DNA of 38,718 nt from a virus: the IMG/VR virus record IMGVR_UViG_3300032753_000082, positions 1-38,718 of that record; one strand, given 5' to 3'. Both the position numbers and the translations under genes were made by a program. The notes under the pieces were generated by a model. The model saw nothing but the letters and a program-made list of their open reading frames with translations, made no database searches and was not told where the DNA came from. Positions 1 to 7,656 of the stretch are shown here, one piece after another. How positions within the stretch are numbered: position 1 is the first letter of the stretch; each line of letters opens with the position of its first letter.

Positions 1-2
1 TC

Positions 3-512
3 GATAGCCTGCATTGGGGTAATGGTGAAGCCCCGCTGATCTGGCAGGAAGTCAACGCCGCAGGCCGGTCGAAAACCTTGGAGCGCTTCTACGCCGCTTG
101 CGATATTCCCATCCCCTTGCTCTATCAAAAACTGGATAAGGCGTATCCCGGATCGAAGTTCATCTTGACTACCAGAGATGAATCCGAGTGGCTGACGAGC
201 GTGGAGAGGATGTGGGACGCGAAGTACAACCCAACGCGATGGCAGTGGGATGTTTGGCCGATTTCCAATCGACTGCATACGGCGTTGTATGGCCGCAGCG
301 ACTTCGACGCGCAAACGATGCTAAGCCGCTACCGCCAGCACAATGCCGAAGTTGTGGAGTACTTTAAGGATCGTCCTGACGACCTGTTGGTCATGGATAT
401 GTCGAACGGGGCCGGATGGCTGCAAATTTGCACCTTTTTAGGGAAGCCGGTCCAGAGCGCTCCCTACCCTAGGGAGTACCCAACGCGGGAAGTGGGGTCG
501 CCAGAATCATGA
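3..512 (+). CDS. sulfotransferase-like protein, 5' end cut by window
   Basis: The reading frame is open from the first bases of the window, so the start codon lies upstream; a TTG at 78 is only an internal leucine codon. The visible 169 residues match the C-terminal part of the P-loop sulfotransferase fold. The segment SKFILTTRDESEWLTS resembles the conserved PAPS-binding strand and arginine/serine region. The end, LLVMDMSNGAGWLQICTFLG followed by KPVQSAPYP, is the usual closing motif of this family (acidic MD, then GW..L..FLG.P.P.FP). The 5'-phosphosulfate loop would be in the missing part. Known family members move sulfate from PAPS to sugars, lipids or small molecules; the substrate here cannot be told. 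Its stop overlaps the start of the methyltransferase (ATGA at 509-512), so the two are probably translated together and may modify the same surface molecule. Confidence 0.75.
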   Translation, partial: DSLHWGNGEAPLIWQEVNAAGRSKTLERFYAACDIPIPLLYQKLDKAYPGSKFILTTRDESEWLTSVERMWDAKYNPTRWQWDVWPISNRLHTALYGRSDFDAQTMLSRYRQHNAEVVEYFKDRPDDLLVMDMSNGAGWLQICTFLGKPVQSAPYPREYPTREVGSPES

Positions 513-1090
513 ATATCGAACGAGCGCTAAAGATCAAAGACGGGTGGATGAGCAGGCAAGAACTTCAATGGCTTGCCGCGTCGGCGTCCGTAAACGCTCG
601 CATTGCCGAAGTCGGATCATGGACAGGACGCTCGACGCGTGCTTTGGTGGACAACACCCCCGGCACTGTCCTTGCCGTGGACACATGGTTGGGTTCCCCA
701 GGGGACTTGGATGATATTGTTGCCCTGCGAGGGGCATGGTGGGCATTTGGCAAGTTTCACCACAACCTGATGGATGCTTTCGAGGGGAACAGGCTCTCCG
801 TTATGCGAATGGACTCATTGAAAGCCGCCGCTGAATTGAGAGATCGCTACGAAAGTTTTAACATGGTCTTCATCGACGCCAACCATACTTACGAGTCCGT
901 AAAGGCTGACATTCTGGCGTGGACGCCACTGCTTAGACGTTCTGTTTCAGGGCGTGGGGGCTTGCTCTGTGGGCACGATTTTACAGAGCAATGGCCCGGT
1001 GTCATGCGAGCCGTGAGCGAACTGATTCCTAACTATCGTCTCATGGACAATCCGTCAACGGATAGAACGATCTGGTGGAAGCCAGTCTAG
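509..1090 (+). CDS. class I SAM-dependent methyltransferase (Methyltransf_24-like)
   Basis: A 193-residue protein with a Rossmann-type methyltransferase pattern. IAEVGSWTGRSTRAL is motif I (the glycine-rich SAM loop), VLAVDTW carries the acidic residue that usually holds the SAM ribose, and VFIDANHTYESVKADI followed by GGLLCGHDF is the typical core of the Methyltransf_24 family, which often acts on sugars or cell-surface components. It starts at an ATG that overlaps the stop of the sulfotransferase (ATGA). The substrate is unknown. Both genes lie just upstream of the packaging genes, where phages often carry accessory host-modifying functions. A DNA methyltransferase is unlikely because no DPPY/NPPY-type motif or target-recognition domain is seen. 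Confidence 0.8.
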   Translation: MNIERALKIKDGWMSRQELQWLAASASVNARIAEVGSWTGRSTRALVDNTPGTVLAVDTWLGSPGDLDDIVALRGAWWAFGKFHHNLMDAFEGNRLSVMRMDSLKAAAELRDRYESFNMVFIDANHTYESVKADILAWTPLLRRSVSGRGGLLCGHDFTEQWPGVMRAVSELIPNYRLMDNPSTDRTIWWKPV

Positions 1091-1102
1091 GAGGGAAAAA
1101 TT

Positions 1103-1306
1103 ATGCACCACAATCGCAGGAGGAAATGGATCAACCAGCAACGTGAAATAGCGAGGGCAATTGCCGATGTACAGATGCGACCGCAGCCGTTCACGGACTC
1201 CCCACTCGCCGCGCTGCGCAGATACTTCCAAGTATCTACCGCAAGTGATAATTACGAAAACGTGCAGACCCTACTGACGGCGCTGAAATTGGCAACCAAG
1301 AAATAG
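1103..1306 (+). CDS. small basic hypothetical protein
   Basis: A 67-residue protein starting MHHNRRRKWINQQREIARAI. The ATG follows a good Shine-Dalgarno (TAGGAGGG at 1088-1095). The first 20 residues are strongly basic and look helical; the rest is mixed with no motif I recognise. It sits between the methyltransferase and the genes leading into the terminase, with short gaps on both sides, so it is likely part of the same transcript. No function can be assigned. Confidence 0.6.
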   Translation: MHHNRRRKWINQQREIARAIADVQMRPQPFTDSPLAALRRYFQVSTASDNYENVQTLLTALKLATKK

Positions 1307-1315
1307 GAGGCTACA

Positions 1316-1885
1316 TTGATTTTTACCCCAGAGATGCGAGCCAAAGGAGCCGCAACACGAGCGGCAAACAAGTTGAAGCGGGAAGAAAAAGCAAGACGAA
1401 AGGAGGAGCGCGATACTGCAAATCATAGCCCGAACAATGGTTCCGAAAAGGAGTCGAGTCAAGTTGACCAAAGTGTTCGAGCAGAACTTCCCAGTAACCC
1501 GGTATCGATGGTACCTGGCAACGTGTTCGACTGGGAAAACTGCCCGCTGGTTGATGCGATCAACAAACAAGCAGACATGAAAAGGGAATATGAGCGCATC
1601 TCTCAAATCGTACTCCGCCGTCAGAACCCACCGGGGCGGAGATGGACCTGCTGGACGGACAGTCATAAAGACTTGATCCGGGCGAACATGACTGCGCCCA
1701 ATTCGCGGGCGGTCATTCAGGCGTGCTTGAAGTCTGGGGAAGACGGGAAGCAGAGTTTTCGTGATGACGGGCGGTTCATCATCGAGAACGGGGTGAAGCG
1801 CCTGCAACCGGCTTTTTGCTGCAACGCGTTCTGTTTCAGGGCGTATCAGCAGTTGCACAAGTTGGAGAATCAGCCATTAACCTAG
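1316..1885 (+). CDS. hypothetical protein upstream of terminase (positional small-terminase candidate)
   Basis: A 189-residue protein with a TTG start at 1316, chosen because AGGAGG at 1305-1310 sits 5 bases upstream. The N-terminus (residues 5-35) is a highly charged helix rich in Lys/Arg/Glu (KREEKARRKEER), followed by a polar linker and then a more structured C-terminal half. The C-terminus has three close cysteines (FCCNAFCF). I do not recognise the family. Its place directly before the large terminase is where a small terminase subunit is commonly found, but no DNA-binding HTH can be pointed to, so that is inference only. The last 70 bases overlap the extended frame of the terminase gene. 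Confidence 0.6.
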   Translation: MIFTPEMRAKGAATRAANKLKREEKARRKEERDTANHSPNNGSEKESSQVDQSVRAELPSNPVSMVPGNVFDWENCPLVDAINKQADMKREYERISQIVLRRQNPPGRRWTCWTDSHKDLIRANMTAPNSRAVIQACLKSGEDGKQSFRDDGRFIIENGVKRLQPAFCCNAFCFRAYQQLHKLENQPLT

Positions 1886-3639
1886 ATCACGCCAAGCAAC
1901 TACTGGCCAAGCTCGATATCAAGCACCGGGACGAAGGTGTGTCTGTTCCCTTTGTACTGAATCCCAACCAGCTTAAGTGTCACAACATTGTCAAAGAACA
2001 CTACAAGAAACACGGATCAATCAGGGTTGTGGTGCTCAAAGCTCGCAGGGTCGGGATGAGCAGTTACATCGACGGCCTGGCGACGATGCACTGCCTGGCC
2101 AAGCCCCAGGCCCACGCTCTGATTGTTGCGCACTTGAAAGACGTTGCCGACAAAGGCTTGTTCCGCGTGCCCCGCGACCTGGCTGTGTCACTGAATGACC
2201 GCCTTCCGGGCGCCTGCGACGTCAGGACGCGCAGCATCATCTTCCCGCATACGAAGGGCGCATCGAACCTCGACATCGCAACCGCGGGCTCCGTAGGCGC
2301 AGGGCGGGGGCTTACGCTTTCGTTCCTGCATCTTTCAGAAGCGGCCTCTTATCCCGGACAGAAATCATTCCTATCGATTCTCCCCAGTGTGTCGAAGGCC
2401 CCCGACACCGTCATCGCCTTGGAATCCACCGCTCAGGGCCGCACCGGAATTGGCGAGACGTTTTACAACTACTGGAACGGTGCCAATGAAACTGGATCGC
2501 ACTGGAACGGATACACGCCGATTTTCCTTTCGTGGCTGGACGATCCGACATGCCATCGCCCCGCACACGAAGCGGAAGATGCCCCTGCGACCGACCTGGA
2601 AAGGGAGCTGATGGGGAAACCGTTCAACGCCTCCCTGTCGCAGATAGCTTGGATGAGAATGGTCCTAGAAGGCGAGTGCGAAGGTTCCGAGTTGATGTTT
2701 AATCAGGAATATCCCCACTCCGCACTCGTCGCGTTCGTGGCTACCGGTGACCCCGCATTCACCGCTCCCGAGATCCGTTACGCGATGGGGACGAAGCAAA
2801 AGCCTGTAAAGAAGGGACATTTCGAGCGCCAAGGCAAAGGGGCGGCCTTTGTAGACAACGTGCGTGGCAAGGCCTTGATGTACGAGACGGTCAAAGAAAA
2901 ATGTACCTACTTTGTTGGAGTGGATTGTGCGAGAGGAATGGAGCAAGACAGCGGCCGCGCCACAGGAGACTTCGCGTCGTTCATGGTCTTGAATGGCACT
3001 ACCGGAGACTTCGCCATGCAATTCAGTGACTGGGTCAATCCGGTGGAAATGGCGAAGCACGTGGACGCTGTTGGGCGTTACTATAACAACGCCATGATGA
3101 TCGTGGAACTAACCGGCAACTTAGGGTTGTGGTGTCAGCAGGTTCTCCGCGATCAGTATCAATATCCGAATTGGTACATGTGGAAAGGCAAGGACGATAA
3201 GACCTGGGGCAAGGGTAAGTCGCCAGCTCTCGGCTGGGAGACGACGGGAAGAACGCGCGACCTGCTACTCTCGACTTTCCGTGGAGCGTTGCACAATGGG
3301 ATGAAGAATATCCCTGGCGGCCTCCGGGTAAAAGACGAGGAGTTCTGCCGCCAAATGGATCTGATGACGATGAGCACTGGGATGCGATGGGATGTTGAGC
3401 ACGGTCATGACGATGTCTTCATGGCGGGATGTCTCGCCGTTATCGCGTGCGCTCAGTACCCACCGACGAACATTATCAGCTTTAAGGGCAACACCTTGGA
3501 CAAAGACAAATCCGGCAATCCCGCACTCAGTAAACTGAAACCGCAAACGGACTTGGCCCATGCGCTATATCGGGACCAGTTGCAGATATTGAAGCCGGAT
3601 AAGAAATTTTGCCGAAGCGTGATGCAGCCGCCGTTCTAG
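1816..3639 (+). CDS. terminase large subunit (packaging ATPase/nuclease)
   Basis: This is the DNA-packaging motor. Counting from the TTG at 1816, the ATPase has a Walker A-like loop VVLKARRVGMSSY (residues 72-84), a Walker B-type strand LTLSFLHLSEAA (166-177, with SE instead of DE, as in many terminases) and a coupling motif ALESTAQGRTG (201-211). The C-terminal RNase H-like nuclease shows YFVGVDCARG (Asp370), IVELTGNLG (Glu431) and EHGHDDVF (Asp532/533), giving the three acidic positions. The start is uncertain. The TTG at 1816 has no ribosome-binding site and lies inside the upstream gene. An ATT at 1876 is preceded by GGAG at 1864-1867 and would give INLDHAKQLLAKLDI as the N-terminus. A GTG at 1939 is also in frame but would cut into the conserved N-terminus. 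Confidence 0.95.
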   Translation: MLQRVLFQGVSAVAQVGESAINLDHAKQLLAKLDIKHRDEGVSVPFVLNPNQLKCHNIVKEHYKKHGSIRVVVLKARRVGMSSYIDGLATMHCLAKPQAHALIVAHLKDVADKGLFRVPRDLAVSLNDRLPGACDVRTRSIIFPHTKGASNLDIATAGSVGAGRGLTLSFLHLSEAASYPGQKSFLSILPSVSKAPDTVIALESTAQGRTGIGETFYNYWNGANETGSHWNGYTPIFLSWLDDPTCHRPAHEAEDAPATDLERELMGKPFNASLSQIAWMRMVLEGECEGSELMFNQEYPHSALVAFVATGDPAFTAPEIRYAMGTKQKPVKKGHFERQGKGAAFVDNVRGKALMYETVKEKCTYFVGVDCARGMEQDSGRATGDFASFMVLNGTTGDFAMQFSDWVNPVEMAKHVDAVGRYYNNAMMIVELTGNLGLWCQQVLRDQYQYPNWYMWKGKDDKTWGKGKSPALGWETTGRTRDLLLSTFRGALHNGMKNIPGGLRVKDEEFCRQMDLMTMSTGMRWDVEHGHDDVFMAGCLAVIACAQYPPTNIISFKGNTLDKDKSGNPALSKLKPQTDLAHALYRDQLQILKPDKKFCRSVMQPPF

Positions 3640-3692
3640 GATAATATGTGCGGTAATTATATAGTTAACTCCCCGAAAGGAATCAGTGACTT

Positions 3693-3926
3693 ATGACGCT
3701 TTCTACATGGGTTTCTACGAACCACTCGGAGCCGGATGTTTACATCCGATGCCAAGGCCCAAATTGCGGCGGCGTCATCATGTTTAACGCTAAAGAGATA
3801 ACCGACCGCAAGAATCTTCCGACCAGCACCTCTACTCCGTGTCGGCATTGCGGATGGCACCCATCGTATCCGCCCGAACCGTGGTTGCCCCTGAAAGGCG
3901 CGGAAGGGCACGGAGTGATCTTATAG
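3693..3926 (+). CDS. small zinc-ribbon protein
   Basis: A 77-residue protein with four cysteines in a zinc-ribbon layout: Cys20 and Cys25 (RCQGPNCGG), then Cys50 and Cys53 (CRHCGW). This spacing suggests one structural zinc. The ATG follows AAAGGA in the AT-rich gap after the terminase stop. Proteins of this size and type are common in phages and may bind nucleic acid or proteins; no partner can be named. The 53-base gap before it (3640-3692) is AT-rich (AATTATATAGTTAAC) but contains no promoter with a convincing -35/-10 pair. Confidence 0.7.
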   Translation: MTLSTWVSTNHSEPDVYIRCQGPNCGGVIMFNAKEITDRKNLPTSTSTPCRHCGWHPSYPPEPWLPLKGAEGHGVIL

Positions 3927-3946
3927 GAAGGTACCTAGGGAGTTTT

Positions 3947-4189
3947 ATGGCGCATGACGAAGATCAACCTCTGCCGTGGAACGGGACTTATCTTTTCAGC
4001 AATACCGACGAGTGCTCGCGGGCTGACCGACTACGGCAAAGGATAACCAGGGCTTTCGAGAAAGCCGGAGAGGCGGGCGTGTTCTCCACTCTCCGCCCGT
4101 ACGAAGCAGATTTTATCATCCGGGAATTGGCCGACCAGTTGTTTGCGAGGATAGAACCGTTCTTCACTTTACCCGCCCGAAAAGGATGA
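3947..4189 (+). CDS. hypothetical protein, 80 aa
   Basis: Start chosen at the ATG at 3947, 4 bases after GGAG (3939-3942). The frame is open further upstream to 3839, but that part overlaps the zinc-ribbon gene and has no ribosome-binding site. The protein begins MAHDEDQPLPWNGTYLFS, is acidic at the start and then helical (ADRLRQRITRAFEKAGEAG, YEADFIIRELADQLFARIEP). No family is recognised. It is tightly spaced with the metallopeptidase-like gene downstream. Confidence 0.6.
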   Translation: MAHDEDQPLPWNGTYLFSNTDECSRADRLRQRITRAFEKAGEAGVFSTLRPYEADFIIRELADQLFARIEPFFTLPARKG

Positions 4190-4196
4190 GCCTATT

Positions 4197-4523
4197 ATGA
4201 AGACAACAATACCATCTAAAGTTCAGGTAGGTCCGTACCGGTACTCGATCAAGATCGTCAATCCAAATCAGTTGCCGGAATTGTCAGATTACGGAGCGGC
4301 TGACCACCATACGTTAGAAATTAGACTTCGCGAGGGCTTATGTGCCGATCAAATGAAGGTGACCCTACTGCACGAGATAATGCACTGTTGCTCGCGTGTA
4401 AAATTCGACTACTCAACGGCGTCAGATGTTTCTGAGGAAACGTGGATCTCCTTTACTTCCCCAACGCTTTACGGAACGATCCGGGACAATCCGATCGTAA
4501 GAAAATTCCTGTTCGGAGATTAA
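4197..4523 (+). CDS. HExxH metallopeptidase-like protein
   Basis: A 108-residue protein with HEIMH at residues 59-63, the zinc-binding and catalytic motif of gluzincin-type peptidases. The surrounding pattern (TLEIRLREGLCADQMKVTLL before the motif, an acidic SEETW region about 20 residues later, then a TLYGTIRDNP-type tail) matches a common group of small phage proteins: short strands with an IxI pattern, HExxH in a helix, and a C-terminal L..l.dNP segment. The third ligand may be one of the glutamates in SEETW. Its role in phages is not settled; such proteins are usually annotated only as putative metallopeptidases. It lies between packaging genes. Confidence 0.7.
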   Translation: MKTTIPSKVQVGPYRYSIKIVNPNQLPELSDYGAADHHTLEIRLREGLCADQMKVTLLHEIMHCCSRVKFDYSTASDVSEETWISFTSPTLYGTIRDNPIVRKFLFGD

Positions 4524-4526
4524 ACG

Positions 4527-4979
4527 ATGCCCCCCACTGACACCACCCCGCAGTCGCAGATCCGGTATTTTAAAAAGCTACTCGCTGCTCTGGTTATTCA
4601 GGCTGGTGGAGAACTCCGCATCCCGCAGAAGTTTATCCGGGAGGTTGCATCGGAGACTTCCCCGCAGGGCCTGTTTGAAGATTCCGACACTCCCGCCGAT
4701 GAACTTGTGCTACGATTCGGCTCGAAGCTCTCCGCTGTGTACACGGTAGAGCCAGAACCATGCGCTTCTCCGACGCCCCGATCACCGACCTCTCCGCAAC
4801 CATCCCCGCAAGTCGTAGACCCATTGTCCCGCCCGACAGCGGGACGCCCGCCCCTGACCGACGAGAAGCTGGCACAGATGGAGCGGGCGATAATGCAAAG
4901 GAGAGCGCGTATTCGCATGAAGCACGCACAAGAGCAGAACAACTCATCCGAGATATCGGAACTGAATTTTCCCGTCTGA
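4527..4979 (+). CDS. hypothetical protein with Pro-rich linker
   Basis: A 150-residue protein; the ATG follows GGAG (4516-4519). The first 75 residues look globular (YFKKLLAALVIQAGGELRIP, then VLRFGSKLSAVYTVEPEP). Residues 78-110 are Pro/Ser/Thr-rich and probably disordered, and the end is a basic helix (KLAQMERAIMQRRARIRMKH). The first domain resembles short phage proteins found near terminase and portal genes, but I cannot name it. The last 220 bases are shared with another open frame that begins at 4760, so either two genes overlap here or a frameshift joins them. Confidence 0.6.
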   Translation: MPPTDTTPQSQIRYFKKLLAALVIQAGGELRIPQKFIREVASETSPQGLFEDSDTPADELVLRFGSKLSAVYTVEPEPCASPTPRSPTSPQPSPQVVDPLSRPTAGRPPLTDEKLAQMERAIMQRRARIRMKHAQEQNNSSEISELNFPV

Positions 4980-5224
4980 GGAAGCAAAACCGGAGTGGAG
5001 CGTGGGCTGACCTTGAGGATAAGATAGCGAAGTCCGGAGATGTGATGATTTCGAGTGGAATGATCTCCTCGAAAGACTGGGTAGGGATGCTGATCGACAT
5101 TGAGCAGTTTCGGAAGGCGGAGACAGGAACAGCGGAGTCTCCGGGGGATGCCTTGGCAAAGTGGCTGTCGGAAGGCGCGGAAGATAAGCCAAAGCGCAAG
5201 AAGGCGAAGGAGGTAGCGCAATGA
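4760..5224 (+). CDS. hypothetical protein overlapping the previous gene
   Basis: A frame of up to 154 residues. Its C-terminal two thirds look real (TRAEQLIRDIGTEFSRLRKQ, GMISSKDWVGMLIDIEQFRK, then a basic tail KPKRKKAKEVAQ). The N-terminal 50 residues, which overlap the preceding gene in another frame, are Pro/Asp/Ala-rich and of doubtful coding character. The first ATG (4760) lacks a good ribosome-binding site and the next in-frame ATG is at about 5042, so the true start, or a frameshift from the preceding gene, is open. Its stop overlaps the start of the next gene (ATGA, 5221-5224), which supports translation through this end. Confidence 0.5.
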   Translation: MRFSDAPITDLSATIPASRRPIVPPDSGTPAPDRREAGTDGAGDNAKESAYSHEARTRAEQLIRDIGTEFSRLRKQNRSGAWADLEDKIAKSGDVMISSGMISSKDWVGMLIDIEQFRKAETGTAESPGDALAKWLSEGAEDKPKRKKAKEVAQ

Positions 5225-5658
5225 TGGAACGAAGAGGATTCTTGAAGAATCTAGCCCCGTTGGCGTTAATTAGCAGCATGTCTCCGCTAGCGGCAATCAA
5301 GCACGCGTTTGGTAAGGTGACCACTGCAATCGTTCCAAAGAAAGTTGTTCCAGTGCGGGACTTCGCTTTGCAAATCGCTGGACGCATTTTGTTTTTGGAA
5401 TCGAGAGGGGTGAACCTTGACGAGGTCGTTTTTGATGGCGACAACATAAGAGTGGCGAGCGGTAACGAGCCTGCGGAATCAGATCCGCTTGTTGAGGTAT
5501 TTAGCGATACGGAGGTCGATAAATTTAAATGCAACCTGATAGCATTTGAACCGTGCGATAGGATTGCTTTTGGGAACGAGAAATTGCTTAATGTCCCATC
5601 GATAAACGAGGATTTGAAACGATTGCGGGCAGGATTTGACACTGGACCGGCAAGGTAA
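5221..5658 (+). CDS. hypothetical protein with Tat-like N-terminus
   Basis: A 145-residue protein starting MMERRGFLKNLAPLALISSM. RRGFLK matches the twin-arginine pattern (RRxFLK) and is followed by a weakly hydrophobic stretch (LAPLALISSMSPLAA), as in Tat signal peptides. The rest is a mixed alpha/beta sequence (FALQIAGRILFLESRGVNLD, LVEVFSDTEVDKFKCNLIAF) with no recognised domain. The start is fixed by the ATGA overlap with the preceding gene. It sits just before the portal gene. If the signal is real the protein would be exported folded; otherwise the N-terminus is a chance resemblance. Confidence 0.6.
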   Translation: MMERRGFLKNLAPLALISSMSPLAAIKHAFGKVTTAIVPKKVVPVRDFALQIAGRILFLESRGVNLDEVVFDGDNIRVASGNEPAESDPLVEVFSDTEVDKFKCNLIAFEPCDRIAFGNEKLLNVPSINEDLKRLRAGFDTGPAR

Positions 5659-5663
5659 TTTAG

Positions 5664-7394
5664 ATGCCCCAATTTGTCGGCTACGACGTAGTAACGGAGC
5701 GTAAGACTTCTCCTGCTTACAACAACCCCGACAAGGTAGTTACGGACCAACTGAACGAACTGGAGCGTATTTCGCGCACCGAGCGCGACAAGCACCTTGG
5801 CAAAGACTACTTCGATGACATCAAAGACTTCTACGACCTGCAAACGGTAGGCTCTGGGTTTGTAAACTCGTTCAAGCCGCAGGTGATGATTCCACAGCTT
5901 CAAACCTTGGTACTGAACGAAGCCACCGACATCACCGACGCCTCAATCAAGGTCTACATCACAAACGACGGGAAGCGGGACAACGACCGCGAAAAATACT
6001 ATCAGGCCAACTGGCGGCAGGGCTGCTACAACAACCGTATTCTGGAATCAATTATCTGGGCCATGCTGACGAATCTGGGTTACCTCCAGATAGGGTTTTC
6101 CCCGTCGGCAAGGCGCGGCAAGGGGATGACGTGGATAGAGTCCCGCGATCCAGCCACGGTGAATCCTGACCCGTTCTGTAAGTCCGATTCAAACTGGTCA
6201 TGGACGCAGTGGTGGGACTGGATGTACATCGATGAAGTCCGGAGACGTTGGCCGGACGAGGGCTGGAAGATCAGGCCGAAACTTTATGCCGGCAGTGCAG
6301 ACCCCTACGGGCAGATTGACACCACGTTAGATTTCCCGGAATACTCCCCACTGAGCAACCAAGGGAACGAGCCGGAGAAGCGCATCTTCCGGGATAACCG
6401 GGTTCGGGTCAGAAGCACATTCCTGTTTGACAACACGAGAGAAAAAGTTGAGTCTTACGCTGGTAGTTCTAGTGAAGCTGCTGGTCTGGTTCATCCTCGT
6501 TTCGGGTATAAGTACCCGGACGGGCGGTGGCTCGTAGACTGCGATGACGTGGTTTTAGCGGACGGGAACAACTGGTGTCCGCAGTTGCCTGACGATGAGA
6601 GAGGCACGTTTCCGCTCGTCAGGGTGGCCGCCATGCCCACGATAGCGAATTTCTGGGGTCCAGCCCCCATAAACCTCTCGCGGAGCCTGCAGAACCTCGG
6701 GGAACGTATCTACACCCAGTTGTTCGAGAACATCGTTCGAATCAATAACGGCGTGATCGTGTTTGAGGAGCGTACGGGTTTAGATCCCAACTCAATCGGC
6801 TGGCTGCCGGGTGAAGTTCTGGTTATCAAGAATGGTTCTACTCCCCCGGTGGTGACTCCAATTACTCCCATGCCTCAACACATGATTACCGTGCCGGCGT
6901 CCCTGTTTGCGCTGCAAAAGGAATTGCAGGGCTTCTCCGAGGCTCGCCAGGGGCAGTCTGGGGGCGGGAACGTGTCGCCTGACCTATTTGACGCTACGCT
7001 GTGGCAGAGTCACTACCAGACTAGATTACGCGGGCGACTGCTGGCTGAATCGCTCCAGCGCCTCGCCCAGATTGTGTTCTATACCGACGCGCGGTATAAG
7101 AGCATCGCGGACAAAGTTTCCGTTCCCGACAAAGGGGACATGATGCGGGCCGAATGGACTCCGATCGATTCGACGTCGATGGATCAGTACGACGCGCAGT
7201 TAGATCCCGGTAGCCTCAAGGTAGTAAGCGCGGGGGCCATGCGCTCGGTCGTCATGGCGCTGAGTAAGACGGGCATGATTCCGACCGAAACGGTACTAGA
7301 AACATTTGATATTCCCGAGGCCCAGAAAATAAGCGAAATGAACATTCGCGAGAAGGAACTTTCTGCGATGGCTAAACTAAAGAAACCAAGGTAG
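5664..7394 (+). CDS. portal protein
   Basis: A 576-residue protein of the size and place expected for a portal, directly downstream of the terminase region. Typical features: an N-terminal helical region with many charged residues (NELERISRTERDKHLGKDYF), a wing segment with repeated Trp/Asp (NWSWTQWWDWMYIDEVRRRW), a stem/clip region followed by PINLSRSLQNLGERIYTQLF, and a C-terminal part with SEARQGQSGGGNVSPDLFDA, a pattern common in podovirus-type portals. It forms the dodecameric ring at the capsid vertex, where terminase docks and DNA passes. The ATG follows a modest AAGG. No truncation is seen. Assignment is by sequence style and order; a profile search would confirm it. Confidence 0.85.
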   Translation: MPQFVGYDVVTERKTSPAYNNPDKVVTDQLNELERISRTERDKHLGKDYFDDIKDFYDLQTVGSGFVNSFKPQVMIPQLQTLVLNEATDITDASIKVYITNDGKRDNDREKYYQANWRQGCYNNRILESIIWAMLTNLGYLQIGFSPSARRGKGMTWIESRDPATVNPDPFCKSDSNWSWTQWWDWMYIDEVRRRWPDEGWKIRPKLYAGSADPYGQIDTTLDFPEYSPLSNQGNEPEKRIFRDNRVRVRSTFLFDNTREKVESYAGSSSEAAGLVHPRFGYKYPDGRWLVDCDDVVLADGNNWCPQLPDDERGTFPLVRVAAMPTIANFWGPAPINLSRSLQNLGERIYTQLFENIVRINNGVIVFEERTGLDPNSIGWLPGEVLVIKNGSTPPVVTPITPMPQHMITVPASLFALQKELQGFSEARQGQSGGGNVSPDLFDATLWQSHYQTRLRGRLLAESLQRLAQIVFYTDARYKSIADKVSVPDKGDMMRAEWTPIDSTSMDQYDAQLDPGSLKVVSAGAMRSVVMALSKTGMIPTETVLETFDIPEAQKISEMNIREKELSAMAKLKKPR

Positions 7395-7402
7395 TTATAT
7401 CG

Positions 7403-7645
7403 ATGGAGCAGGAAATCACATGGGTTCCCGTATCGGTCATCGCCGCGGAGTATCAGCGCACCCCGCAGATGATCCGTAACTGGGTGCGCTCGGGATTCAT
7501 TGTCGAGATAGGTTTTTCGGTGCGCCGCGACATGACCGGCCACTTCATAATCGGGGTGCCAACCTCGGAGTATGAGAAGTTCCAAAATGCAAACAATGCA
7601 AAACTAGCAAACCAACCTGTTGTAAACCTCTCGCAAATCTTGTAG
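7403..7645 (+). CDS. small helix-turn-helix (MerR/excisionase-like) protein
   Basis: An 80-residue protein in which VSVIAAEYQRTPQMIRNWVR reads as a helix-turn-helix of the MerR/excisionase type: a helix, a short turn and a recognition helix with R-N-W. It is followed by a wing-like hairpin (EIGFSVRRDMTGHFIIGVP). Such proteins bind DNA as regulators or architectural factors. It is unusual to find one between portal and capsid genes, so it may regulate late genes or act in packaging. The ribosome-binding site is weak; the gene starts 9 bases after the portal stop. Confidence 0.65.
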   Translation: MEQEITWVPVSVIAAEYQRTPQMIRNWVRSGFIVEIGFSVRRDMTGHFIIGVPTSEYEKFQNANNAKLANQPVVNLSQIL

Positions 7646-7656
7646 TTCTCTGAGTC

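Noticed and set aside
3640-3692. AT-rich gap after the terminase as a promoter
   Set aside because: GATAAT at 3640-3645 resembles a -10 box, but the nearest TTGCCG is about 25 bases upstream, which is too far for a sigma-70 promoter.
4944-5903. Long reverse-strand open frame of 319 codons
   Set aside because: It lies opposite genes with good starts, overlaps and recognised features (portal start, Tat-like gene). Its translation is Ser/Leu/Arg-rich with no motif and it has no ribosome-binding site.
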